From Lachnospiraceae bacterium (GTDB taxonomy: Bacteria > Bacillota > Clostridia > Lachnospirales > Lachnospiraceae), in the NCBI GenBank assembly GCA_900769175.1, contig CAAGFP010000035.1:1-17844 (forward strand): a DNA stretch of 17,844 bases, in the 5' to 3' direction. Below are positions 7,049-15,800 of this stretch, in pieces; position 1 is the stretch's first letter; each line of letters begins with the position of its first letter. Position numbers and translations under genes: made by a program. The notes below the pieces were generated by a model. The model did not search any database. It was not told the origin of the DNA and worked only from the letters and a program-made list of their open reading frames with translations.

Positions 7049-7582
7049 ATGGCTACATGGAACAGCAGAGGTCTTCGGGGATCGTTACTTGAAGATATGA
7101 TTAATAAAACAAATGAAAAATACCGTGAGCAGGGACTGGCATTGATACAGAAAGTTCCGACTCCGATCACACCGGTTCAGATTGACCAGAAGAGCAGGCA
7201 TATCACGCTTGCATATTTTGAACAAAAAAGTACGGTGGATTATATCGGAGCGGTTCAGGGGATTCCGGTGTGCTTTGATGCAAAAGAGTGCGCCGAAGAC
7301 CGATTTGCGCTTGCAAACATTCATGAGCACCAGTACCGTTTTATGGATGATTTCGAAAAACAGGGCGGAGTTTCGTTCTTTTTAATTTATTTTACTTCGC
7401 GGGAAGAATTGTATTATCTGCCTTTTGAGTATCTGAAATTGTTCTGGGAGCGGATGAAAAACGGAGGCAGGAAAAGCTTCCGGCACGATGAACTAAACCC
7501 TGCCTACGTCATTCCGAAAAAGAACGGACTATTGGTTCCATACCTGGATGCACTGAAACAGGATTTAGAGGATCGGGAATAA
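7049..7582 (+). CDS. recU: RecU-type Holliday junction resolvase
   Basis: RecU is the Firmicutes Holliday junction resolvase, a PD-(D/E)xK nuclease used in recombination and chromosome segregation. The 177-residue product shows the family layout: NSRGLRGSLLEDMINKTNEKY at the start, then the conserved KVPTPITPVQI. The catalytic core is STVDYIGAVQGIPVCFDAKEC, in which D79 and the D-A-K triad (D91, K93) are the likely metal-binding and catalytic residues. HEHQYRFM and GVSFFLIYF follow. Many RecU proteins have E where this one has D in the xAK triad. It is shorter than Bacillus RecU (about 206). The frame is closed by TGA at 7022-7024, so 7049 is the only reasonable start. The ribosome binding site (AAGG at 7034-7037) is weak. 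It lies 39 bases before prmA and is not next to ponA, its usual partner in Bacillus. Confidence 0.88.
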   Translation: MATWNSRGLRGSLLEDMINKTNEKYREQGLALIQKVPTPITPVQIDQKSRHITLAYFEQKSTVDYIGAVQGIPVCFDAKECAEDRFALANIHEHQYRFMDDFEKQGGVSFFLIYFTSREELYYLPFEYLKLFWERMKNGGRKSFRHDELNPAYVIPKKNGLLVPYLDALKQDLEDRE

Positions 7583-7621
7583 AAAACAGAAAAAGAGATA
7601 TTTGTAACCGGAGGAAAAAAC

Positions 7622-8584
7622 ATGAAATGGAATAAGATTACGGTCAAAACAATTACGGATGCAGAAGATATTATTATCTGCACACTTGCAGACATCGGGC
7701 TGGAAGGCGCACAGATTGAGGATAAAATCCCGCTATCCCCCATGGAAAAGGAGCAGATGTTTGTTGATATTCTTCCGCAGACAGAGGAAGATGACGGCAT
7801 AGCCTATTTGAATTTCTTTGTGGAACAGTCGGAGGAACTGAATCTTGACGAGCTGATTTCAAATGTCAAAGAGGAACTGGAGGGTCTTCGTATGTTTATG
7901 GATATTGGAGAAGGCACGATTACGGTTTCGGAAACAGAGGATCTGGACTGGATTAATAACTGGAAAAAATATTTCCATCAATTTCTTATTGATGAGCTTC
8001 TGGTCATTCCTTCATGGGAAGAAATCAAGCCGGAGGATAAAGACCGTATGATTCTGCATATTGATCCCGGAACGGCTTTCGGAACCGGAATGCATGAAAC
8101 CACCCAGCTTTGTATCCGACAGATTAAGAAATATGTTACGAAGGATACACAGATTCTGGATGTTGGTTGCGGAAGCGGTATCCTTGCAATTTTGGCATTG
8201 ATGTACGGCGCCCGACATGCAAAAGGAACGGATCTTGACCCTTGCGCACTGGATGCAACGCTTGAAAATATGAAAGACAACGGAATTGATTCAAAAGATT
8301 TCGAAGTAATCATCGGAAATATCATTACCGAAAAAGAAGTTCAGGACTGGGCAGGATATGAGTGCTTTGATATTGTGGTTGCAAACATTCTTCATAATGT
8401 GCTGGAACCGCTTACTCCGGTCATTGTCAACCAGTTAAAGAAAGGCGGAATTTATATCACATCCGGAATTATAGCGGAAAAGGAAGATTTCGTTGTGGAT
8501 GTAATAAAAAATGCGGGTCTGGAAGTGCTCGAAGTAACAAGACAGGGTGAGTGGGTATCCGTAACTGCAAAAAAAGGCGAGTAA
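7622..8584 (+). CDS. prmA: Ribosomal protein L11 methyltransferase PrmA
   Basis: PrmA uses S-adenosylmethionine to methylate lysines and the N-terminus of ribosomal protein L11. The N-terminal ~130 residues form the L11-recognition domain, here with an acidic insertion around 45-60 (LPQTEEDDGI). The class I methyltransferase domain has the family-specific LHIDPGTAFGTGMHETTQLC (145-164), the SAM-binding DVGCGSG (180-186), acidic GTDLDP (202-207) and VANIL (253-257, the NANIL-like motif IV). Its 320 residues match the family. GGAGG at 7610-7614 lies 7 bases before ATG. rsmE starts 17 bases after its stop, the same order as yqeT-yqeU in Bacillus, so the two are almost certainly co-transcribed. 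Confidence 0.97.
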   Translation: MKWNKITVKTITDAEDIIICTLADIGLEGAQIEDKIPLSPMEKEQMFVDILPQTEEDDGIAYLNFFVEQSEELNLDELISNVKEELEGLRMFMDIGEGTITVSETEDLDWINNWKKYFHQFLIDELLVIPSWEEIKPEDKDRMILHIDPGTAFGTGMHETTQLCIRQIKKYVTKDTQILDVGCGSGILAILALMYGARHAKGTDLDPCALDATLENMKDNGIDSKDFEVIIGNIITEKEVQDWAGYECFDIVVANILHNVLEPLTPVIVNQLKKGGIYITSGIIAEKEDFVVDVIKNAGLEVLEVTRQGEWVSVTAKKGE

Positions 8585-8601
8585 ATGGAAAAGGATTGTT
8601 T

Positions 8602-9348
8602 ATGTATCATTTTTTTGTCTCACCTTCCCAAATTGGCGAAAAGGAAATCTATATTGAGGGGAAGGATGTAAATCATATCAAAAACGTGCTTCGGATGAAA
8701 ATCGGCGAGGAATTATCAATCGGAAACGGAGTCGATGGGAATGAATATCGTTGTTCCGTTTCGGCATTCGAAGAAGAACGCGTTATTTTAAACATTCATT
8801 TTATCAAGCGGGACGGAGTGGAAGCGCCGGCAGAAATCTGTTTATTTCAGGGCTTGCCGAAGAATGATAAAATGGAATTAATCATTCAAAAATGCGTGGA
8901 ACTGGGCGTTTGTGAGATTGTTCCGGTTTCCATGAAGCGTTGTGTGGTCAAACTGGATGAGAAAAAAGAGAAGTCGAAACGGGAACGCTGGCAGAGCATT
9001 TCCGAAGCTGCGGCAAAACAGAGTAAACGCGCAGTGATTCCGCAAATCGGAAAGGTTATGACAATGAAAGAAGCCATCGGGCGGGCACAGGAATTCGACC
9101 TGGTAATACTTCCTTACGAATGCGCGGATTCAATGGAAGAAACAAGGAAGGTCTTTGAGGAAATCAAACCCGGAATGAAGATAGCAATTTTCATCGGACC
9201 GGAGGGCGGATTCGAGGAAGAGGAAGTTTTGCTTGCAACCGATGCGGGGGCGAAAACGATTTCGCTCGGAAAAAGGATTCTTCGAACCGAGACGGCCGGA
9301 TTTACCACGCTTGCGTGGATTTTATACCGTCTTGAAGTGATGGGATAA
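8602..9348 (+). CDS. rsmE: 16S rRNA (uracil1498-N3)-methyltransferase RsmE
   Basis: RsmE is a SPOUT-fold methyltransferase that makes m3U1498 in the decoding region of 16S rRNA. The 248-residue product starts MYHFFVSPSQIG, followed by a PUA-like RNA-binding domain to about 70. The middle signature is GLPKNDKMELIIQKCVELGV. The knot at the C-terminus has IGPEGGFEEEE (198-208) and LGKRILRTETA (222-232), both diagnostic. The frame is open upstream to a GTG at 8551 inside prmA. The ATG at 8602 is preferred because AAAAGGA at 8589-8595 lies 6 bases before it and because it gives the normal family N-terminus. It follows prmA by 17 bases. Confidence 0.97.
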   Translation: MYHFFVSPSQIGEKEIYIEGKDVNHIKNVLRMKIGEELSIGNGVDGNEYRCSVSAFEEERVILNIHFIKRDGVEAPAEICLFQGLPKNDKMELIIQKCVELGVCEIVPVSMKRCVVKLDEKKEKSKRERWQSISEAAAKQSKRAVIPQIGKVMTMKEAIGRAQEFDLVILPYECADSMEETRKVFEEIKPGMKIAIFIGPEGGFEEEEVLLATDAGAKTISLGKRILRTETAGFTTLAWILYRLEVMG

Positions 9349-9349
9349 T

Positions 9350-9377
9350 GCTACAAATCTGCTTTTTCGCATATAAT
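9350..9377 (+). promoter_or_regulatory. Possible promoter for the cysteine desulfurase and kinase genes
   Basis: A perfect TATAAT lies at 9372-9377. The best -35 at workable spacing is GCTACA at 9350-9355 (16-base spacer, 3/6), which is poor. It lies in the 57-base gap after rsmE. It could give extra expression of the downstream pair, but readthrough from prmA-rsmE is also possible since no terminator is visible. Confidence 0.3.
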
Positions 9378-9405
9378 AAAATGAAAAAGGATTAAGGATA
9401 AAAGA

Positions 9406-10557
9406 ATGGAAGTCTATTTGGATAATTCTGCAACAACGAAGTGTTTTCCGGAGGTTGTAGAAGTAATTAACAGGATGATGCGAAACGAGTACGGAAATCC
9501 CTCGAGTATGCATCTGAAAGGATTAGAGGCCGAAAAGAATATCAGACAGGCGACAAAAACCATCGCCGGAATCCTGAAGGTGAATGAGAAAGAGATTATT
9601 TATACTTCCGGCGGAACGGAATCGGATAATCTGGCGATTATCGGTACTGCGATGGCTTATAACAGAAGCGGAAAACATATGATTACAACGGCAATTGAGC
9701 ATGCAGCGGTCTTATCGTGTATGAAATTCTTAGAAACCCAGGGGTTTGAAATTACATATCTGAAAACCGATTCCGAGGGCAGAATTTCTTTAAAAGAGCT
9801 TGAGGAAGCAATCCGGGAAGATACGATTCTGGTTTCCATTATGGGTGTTAATAACGAAATCGGAACCATCGAGCCCATAGAAGAGGCCGGCCGGATCATT
9901 AAGGAGAGAAATCCGAAAACCCTGTTTCATGTCGATGCGGTTCAGATGTTTGGTAAAATGAATCTTTATCCAAAACGGATGAAGATTGATTTCCTTGCTG
10001 TGAGCGGACATAAAATCCACGGTCCGAAGGGCGTCGGCTTCCTGTATGTGAATGAGTCGGCAAGAATCCGTCCTGTGATTTTGGGAGGCGGACAGCAGAA
10101 GGGAATGCGCTCCGGGACGGAGAATGTTCCCGGAATCATGGGGCTTGCGAAGGCTTGCGAAATGGTTTATGCAACACTTCCCGAAGATGTTGAAAGAATG
10201 TATGGACAAAGAGAATATTTTATCCGGAAAATCTCGCAATTGGAAGGAATTACCATAAACGGAGCAAAAGAAAAGACAGCTCCCCACATCGTGAGTGTTT
10301 CCGTGAAAGGGGTCCGTGCGGAAGTATTACTGCATGCGCTTGAAGAAAAAGGGGTTTATGTCTCGGCAGGAAGTGCGTGTTCTTCCAATAAACCGGCTGT
10401 GTCGGAAACATTAAAGGCAATCGGGGTCGATAAAGACCTTTTGGATGCAACGGTGCGTTTCAGCTTCAGCACCTATACTACGAATGAAGAAATCGATTAT
10501 GCAATCAAAGCAGTAGGAGACGTCATCGGAATTTTACGAAGATTCGTCAGAAGATAA
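9406..10557 (+). CDS. Cysteine desulfurase, NifS/IscS type (class V aminotransferase fold)
   Basis: This PLP enzyme converts cysteine to alanine and passes the sulfur as a persulfide for Fe-S clusters, thiolated tRNA or thiamine. The 383-residue product begins MEVYLDNSATTKCFPEV, typical of the group. Visible active-site residues are His99 in AIEHAAV, Asp177 and Gln180 in HVDAVQ, and the PLP lysine 203 in SGHKIHGPKG. The GGGQQKGMRSGTENVPGI loop is present, as is the catalytic Cys325 in SAGSACSSNKPAVSETL. The long loop after Cys325 marks group I. In many Clostridia the next gene is thiI, giving a 4-thiouridine pair. Here a histidine kinase follows by 17 bases, so the sulfur acceptor is not visible. 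The symbol is left blank because iscS, nifS and yrvO-like paralogs cannot be separated. Confidence 0.95.
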   Translation: MEVYLDNSATTKCFPEVVEVINRMMRNEYGNPSSMHLKGLEAEKNIRQATKTIAGILKVNEKEIIYTSGGTESDNLAIIGTAMAYNRSGKHMITTAIEHAAVLSCMKFLETQGFEITYLKTDSEGRISLKELEEAIREDTILVSIMGVNNEIGTIEPIEEAGRIIKERNPKTLFHVDAVQMFGKMNLYPKRMKIDFLAVSGHKIHGPKGVGFLYVNESARIRPVILGGGQQKGMRSGTENVPGIMGLAKACEMVYATLPEDVERMYGQREYFIRKISQLEGITINGAKEKTAPHIVSVSVKGVRAEVLLHALEEKGVYVSAGSACSSNKPAVSETLKAIGVDKDLLDATVRFSFSTYTTNEEIDYAIKAVGDVIGILRRFVRR

Positions 10558-10574
10558 AATTTGAGGAGAATGCA

Positions 10575-12713
10575 ATGTTACCTTTTTCTACGAATATTTT
10601 GCTGAGTATCATAGAGTTTTTCAGTATTGTGATTCTACATGTAATTTATGCGCTGACACAGTTCGGCTGGGAGAAAGCCCTGTTTGTTTCCATAGGGTTT
10701 CTTCCGGCACTGCTTACGATTCTTTTGTATCGGCTTGTCAAAAAAGAGAATGTCATTGTGCGTTGCTTTTATCTGACGATGCTGATAACAAGTTATCTGA
10801 TTTCAAGCATGCTGGATACTCTGGGGATGCTTATCATGATTTATTTCGCAGGTGCTTTGGTTATGGCGTTGTATGCCAAGCGGGGGCTCATGATTGAATA
10901 TGTAATCGTTTCAAGCCTGGCATTGATTGCAACTTCGGTCTTCCAGATGGATATCATCAGTCTTAACATGCCTTCACAGATTTATTTTTCTTATCTGACC
11001 TTGTATGCGTTTGGAATGGTTTCGATTCTTTTCATGGTAAACGGTGTAATTTCGTATAAACAGAAAATGGAAGAGAAGAACGAAGAAGCGCAGAACGCCT
11101 TAGAAGCGAAGGCGAATTTCCTTGCGAATATGTCCCATGAAATCCGTACTCCCATGAATGCAATTTTCGGTATGGCGGAACTTTTGTCCAAAAGCGGATG
11201 CGGAGAACAGGAAAAGGAATATGTCGATACAATCCAGAAATCTTCTGAAAATCTGTTATCGATTATCAATGAAATTCTCGATTTCTCAAAAATTGATTCC
11301 GGTAAAATGGAAATCAATGTGGCGGAGTATCAGTTTAATTCCCTCATTCATGATGTTTTAAGTATTATTGAATTCAGAATGAAGAAAAAGAGTGTGAAAT
11401 TAAAAACGGACATTGATCCGAATATTCCCAGAGCTTTGATTGGTGATGAATTAAGAATCCGTCAGGTGTTGATTAATATTATGAATAATGCGGTGAATTT
11501 CACCCACAGAGGACATGTCCTTTTGCGTGTGCGGTTCTATCCGGACAATGCCTACGAAGGAATTCTTGAAGTTGCGGTAGAAGATACCGGTATCGGTATT
11601 TCTGAAGAAAATATGGAGAAGCTGTTTAAGGCATTCAGCCAGATTGATACGAAGAAAAACAGGAATGTGGAAGGAACCGGACTTGGACTTGCCATCTCGA
11701 AAAATCTTGTTTCCATGATGAACGGAGAAATCTGGGCCAACAGTAAAAAAGGCTGTGGAAGTACCTTTTTCTTCCGTATTCCGCAAAGAATCAAAGACCC
11801 CAGACCGTCCAATTACGAGACAAATCATGATAAAATAAATGCACAGAATGAAGAATTCGAGATTACATTCAAAGCACCTACTGCAAGAGTCATGATTGTA
11901 GACGATAATAAGGTAAATTTAAAAGTTGCGTTTGAATTGATGAAACGATTTGGCTTCGAAGCGACTCTAATAGAGAGCGGACCGGAAGCAATTAACCGTA
12001 TTGATGAACACTTAGTGGAATATGACATGATTTTCATGGATCATATGATGCCGTTTATGGACGGCGTCGAGGTGACTTCGCAGATAAGAAAAATCAATAC
12101 AACCTATGCAAAGGAAATTCCGATTGTCGCACTGACCGCAAATGCCATTAACGGAGTGGAAAAGCAGTTTCTCGATGCAGGCATGAATGATTATCTGTCG
12201 AAACCGATTCATATGAAGCAGTTGAGCAATATTTTAAAGAAGTGGCTGCCTTTGGAAAAGCAGGTTCGTATGGTGGACGGCAAAGAGGCGCCTCAGGTTA
12301 TTACGGACGAGTATGGAAACGTAATTAAAACCTTAGACGGTAAATCCAAGGATATTTTAGACTGTCTGCCGGGCGTGGATGTGGAAGACGGACTGAGAAA
12401 CTGCGGCGGAAGCAAAAGCGTATATATCAGTGTTCTCCAGACCTTTGCTTCCTCGAACCTTATTTCCAGCCTGAATGAATACTATGAGGCAGAGGATATG
12501 GAAAACTACAGCGTCATTTCCCATTCCATAAAGGGTGCCTGCCGGAATATCGGCGCAAACAAGGTGGCAGATATGGCCTATGCGCTTGAAAAGGCTTCGA
12601 AGGAAAAAGAAATCGCTTTCGTATGGGAAAACCATCAGGATTTCGCAGATGAATATACTGCAATGATACGAACGGTAACCCAGGCGATTATTGCACAGCA
12701 CAGCTGGATGTAA
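10575..12713 (+). CDS. Membrane hybrid sensor histidine kinase with receiver and Hpt domains
   Basis: The 712-residue product carries most of a phosphorelay in one chain. Six hydrophobic segments (about 7-29, 33-53, 60-80, 82-100, 107-128, 136-160) form a sensor region matching no domain I can name. A short coiled coil (about 163-180) leads into HisKA with phospho-accepting His188 in FLANMSHEIRTPMNAI. The HATPase domain has N-box NIMNNAVNF (301-309), G1 VEDTGIGI (335-342), G2 GTGLGLAIS (367-375) and GCGSTFFF (393-400). The receiver has acidic pair D443/D444, phospho-acceptor Asp489 in FMDHMMPFMDG, T521 and K543. The C-terminal Hpt has His650 in SHSIKGACRNIG. The terminal response regulator must be elsewhere. 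GAGGAG at 10563-10568 is 6 bases before ATG, and the 17-base gap suggests co-transcription with the desulfurase. The signal sensed is unknown. Confidence 0.95.
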   Translation: MLPFSTNILLSIIEFFSIVILHVIYALTQFGWEKALFVSIGFLPALLTILLYRLVKKENVIVRCFYLTMLITSYLISSMLDTLGMLIMIYFAGALVMALYAKRGLMIEYVIVSSLALIATSVFQMDIISLNMPSQIYFSYLTLYAFGMVSILFMVNGVISYKQKMEEKNEEAQNALEAKANFLANMSHEIRTPMNAIFGMAELLSKSGCGEQEKEYVDTIQKSSENLLSIINEILDFSKIDSGKMEINVAEYQFNSLIHDVLSIIEFRMKKKSVKLKTDIDPNIPRALIGDELRIRQVLINIMNNAVNFTHRGHVLLRVRFYPDNAYEGILEVAVEDTGIGISEENMEKLFKAFSQIDTKKNRNVEGTGLGLAISKNLVSMMNGEIWANSKKGCGSTFFFRIPQRIKDPRPSNYETNHDKINAQNEEFEITFKAPTARVMIVDDNKVNLKVAFELMKRFGFEATLIESGPEAINRIDEHLVEYDMIFMDHMMPFMDGVEVTSQIRKINTTYAKEIPIVALTANAINGVEKQFLDAGMNDYLSKPIHMKQLSNILKKWLPLEKQVRMVDGKEAPQVITDEYGNVIKTLDGKSKDILDCLPGVDVEDGLRNCGGSKSVYISVLQTFASSNLISSLNEYYEAEDMENYSVISHSIKGACRNIGANKVADMAYALEKASKEKEIAFVWENHQDFADEYTAMIRTVTQAIIAQHSWM

Positions 12714-12740
12714 GAGACGACTTCAGGATAGCCTTCTACC

Positions 12741-12769
12741 TTGACGTATAACCACGGAAACAGTATAAT
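12741..12769 (+). promoter_or_regulatory. Near-consensus sigma-A promoter of the large exported protein gene
   Basis: TTGACG at 12741-12746 (5/6), exactly 17 bases, then a perfect TATAAT at 12764-12769. The expected start point is near 12776, giving a leader of about 90 bases. It is the best-matching promoter in the window and suggests high basal expression of the following gene. I see no terminator between the kinase stop at 12713 and this promoter. Confidence 0.85.
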
Positions 12770-12780
12770 AAAAGGTGGCT

Positions 12781-12816
12781 GTTTGACTGTTTTGATGACG
12801 GTTAAAACAGTCAAAT
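12781..12816 (+). promoter_or_regulatory. Stable hairpin in the 5' leader of the exported protein gene
   Basis: TTTGACTGTTTT at 12782-12793 is perfectly complementary to AAAACAGTCAAA at 12804-12815. Flanking and inner pairs (12781 with 12816, 12794-12796 with 12801-12803, including G-U pairs) extend it to about 16 pairs with a GACG loop. It starts only ~5 bases after the predicted transcription start. No T-run follows, so it is not an intrinsic terminator on this strand. Likely roles are 5'-end mRNA stabilisation or an operator-like site; both are inference. Confidence 0.75.
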
Positions 12817-12865
12817 CCGATGACCGCAATGAAAGTATCTATACATAAATAAGGGAGGATATTTT

Positions 12866-15800
12866 ATGAGAAAGAAAGGAAACTGGAGAAGGGGACTTGC
12901 AATTGCACTGAGTACCCTCATGCTTCTCGGAAGTACGAACCTTGAAGCGTTCACGCTCAATGCTCTGGCAGCAGAGCCGGTGGAAACGGAAACCGAACTG
13001 GAAATTTCAGAGGAAGTGAGCGAAGAAATTTCGGAAAAAGTTTCAGAAGAGAACTCCGAGGAAGGTTCGGAAGCAGTATCTGAAGAAGAAACGGAAGAAG
13101 TTTCGGAAGAGACCACTGAAGAAGAAACGGAAGAAGTTTCGGAAGAAACCACCGAAGAAGAATCGGAAGAAGTTTCGGAAGAAGTTTCGGAAGAGACTAC
13201 TGAAGAAGAATCCGAAGAAATTTCAGAAGAGTTAACGGAAGAAGTTTCAGATGAAACAACCGATAATACAGACTCCCTTGACAGAGCCGGGGGGCTTGAT
13301 TTCGATAATCAGACGATTTTTCCGGATGCGCAGCTGAGAGCGTATCTGAAAGCATATTTCGGAAAAAGTGAATTGACAAATTCCGATATTTATGCGGTTA
13401 AGTCACTTGATATTTCCGGTGAAAATGCATACGGAATCGAGAACTTAAAAGGAATTGAGAAATTTACAAAGGTTGAAAGCATAGAATGTCATACAAGATC
13501 ATTGAAGAAAGCAGACCTTTCTGCAGTGAAGTCATTAAAGACAATCGACATGAGCGGATGTTCCCTGAACGAGATTAAATTGTCTTCTTCAACGGCTTCC
13601 ACATTGATCGAGCTTGATCTTTCGGACAACCTCTTTAAGAAGAGCATTGCTCTTAAAAACTATACCAAGCTTGAGAGAGTGGATTTGTCCAAGAACGAAA
13701 TTACCGAAATTCCGGAACTTTCAAGCACATCCATTCTTTACTTTGACTGCAGCGACAACAAACTGAGTGAACTCAATCTCGCTGAATTGATTAATGTTGA
13801 AGTATTAAACTGCTCGAATAATAATTTAAGAGCACTGGAAGTAAACAGATGTATCAAACTTGAAGAATTAGACTGTTCCGGTAATGAACTTCTTTCATCT
13901 CTTATCTTTGTTGCCATTGATGAAACAACAAATCAGGAAGTGTATACCGGTGATAATCTCTGGAGACTCGATATCAGCTATTGTGCGTTCAGCGATATCG
14001 ATCTTGCAAGATTAAAGAATCTTGCGGCATTGAATTGTTCTCATAACCGTTTTGAGAAATTAAAGCTTGATAAAAATACAAAGTTAGACAATCTGGATTG
14101 CAGCTATAATAATCTTCGCGGACTGGACATTACCAAAAATACGGAAATCGACGGAAATACGCTGTTTTGTAACAACAACAATCTGTATTTCATCAACGTA
14201 GCCGATGGATTTCAAAACTGGAATGATTCGATTCTTGAAGGAAATAAGCATATCAGTGATTCAAACGAGATTAAGTTTGATACCGGATTTAAGAAAGATA
14301 ATGTTTTCTCACTTGATGAAAACCTTGTTTATAACAAAGAGAATAATGCGAGTGCATTTGTGATTGTAGATGGCGCAAAGCCGGCGAAATATACGTATGC
14401 AATAAATAAATATATTAAAGTTCAGTTTACCCTTACGGTTTTGGGAAATACATATTCCGTGGAATCCATCCAGATTCCTTTTACCAAGAATATGAATCCC
14501 GGAGAAAACGGTAAAATTTATGCAACCGTTATGCCCGGAGAGGCAAGCGGACTTCCGCTTCTTTATTCTTCTTCCAATGAATCGGTAGCAACCATTGATG
14601 AAAACGGAAACATTGTTGCAGTAGGACCGGGACGTACCACGATTTTAGTGAAATCAAAAGAAAATCCCGAAATTGTATCCAATGCATGTAACCTGACGGT
14701 TAATTCCGTTGTGGAAGCACCTGAAGATACTGTGGTTGTCACCTATGCGGGAAGCAGATTGAAACTTGGAAATGTTCCGGTTCCCGAAAGCATCCGTGAT
14801 GATTATACCTGGGAAGACCCCGAACTTTTACTCTCTTCTTATAAAGATACCAAGACGATATTTAACTGTGTCAGAAAAGAAGACAAGAAGGTTGACGGAG
14901 TGGTATACGAAACCGCAAAGGTAGCAGTATACTTCGTATCCATAGCCGACATTCAGGTAAATGTTGATAATACAACTATTTTCCTTGGAGCGAATCCGAA
15001 ATCAGCGATTTTAACCATTACTCCGGTTTATTCGATTGAATACCGCTCTGTTTTACAGAACATGGATACAAAAGATTATGTGATGGATTTCACGACTTCA
15101 AACAGATTTACAAATGTTACTTCTTCCAACAGAGTGGATGTAACCAACCAGGGTAAAGTATCCGTTACGGATATTACGAAAAAAGGAACCGTGAAAATTA
15201 AATCAGAACTTGAAGTTCTTTGCGAAGGCAGAGTATGTGTAAACAAAGCAAAGAATATGAGCATCAAGGTTGAGGAACTTGCAAGTTCCGCTGATATTTC
15301 CGTTACCTCTGTTACAAGAAACGGAATTGCAGTTGATTTCGAGCGTGATGATTTAAAACCCGGTGACGAATTGATTATTAAAGCGGAAGCAACCGGAATT
15401 CCTGCCGGAAAGAAGGTGAAATTAACTTCTTCCGATTCAAAGGTATTAAAGATTGCCGAAATTAAGGATCCTGCATCGGAAACTTCAACCTATAAGGCAA
15501 CCGTTACCGGTTACGGAACCGCTAAACTTACATACACGGCAGTTAAGAACTCCAAAGTGAAAAAACAGGCTGTTGTTCTGGTTCGTAATTATGCACCTGC
15601 ATTAGTAACACCGGAAGTTAGCGTAAACCGTTTCTTAAAGAATAAGAGTGCTCAATTTATTTTAATGCCTTCTTTTGAAACGGCTTATTCGGATGTATCC
15701 GTAAGTGCCGTGAAAGAGAATACTAAGGCAGCACCGAAAGATTTCACAATTACAAGAGTGGGAGATGCAAATTCCAACCTCTTCAATATCGCAGTAAACG

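Noticed and set aside
6991..7092. Small 33-codon reading frame beginning ATG at 6991
   Set aside because: It overlaps the start of recU in another frame, has no clear ribosome binding site and no recognisable product.
8551..8601. RsmE start at GTG 8551 within prmA
   Set aside because: It would add 17 residues not found in RsmE. The ATG at 8602 has AAAAGGA at proper spacing.
12782..12815. Inverted TTTGACT/AGTCAAA arms as a CtsR operator
   Set aside because: CtsR sites are direct heptad repeats with a 3-base gap. This is an inverted pair with a 10-base gap.
12781..12816. Leader hairpin as terminator of the kinase gene
   Set aside because: No T-run follows the stem, and it lies downstream of a near-consensus promoter.
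12811..13152. Minus-strand reading frame rich in Ser, Glu and Val
   Set aside because: It is the mirror of the Ser/Glu repeat codons on the + strand and has no supporting start signals.
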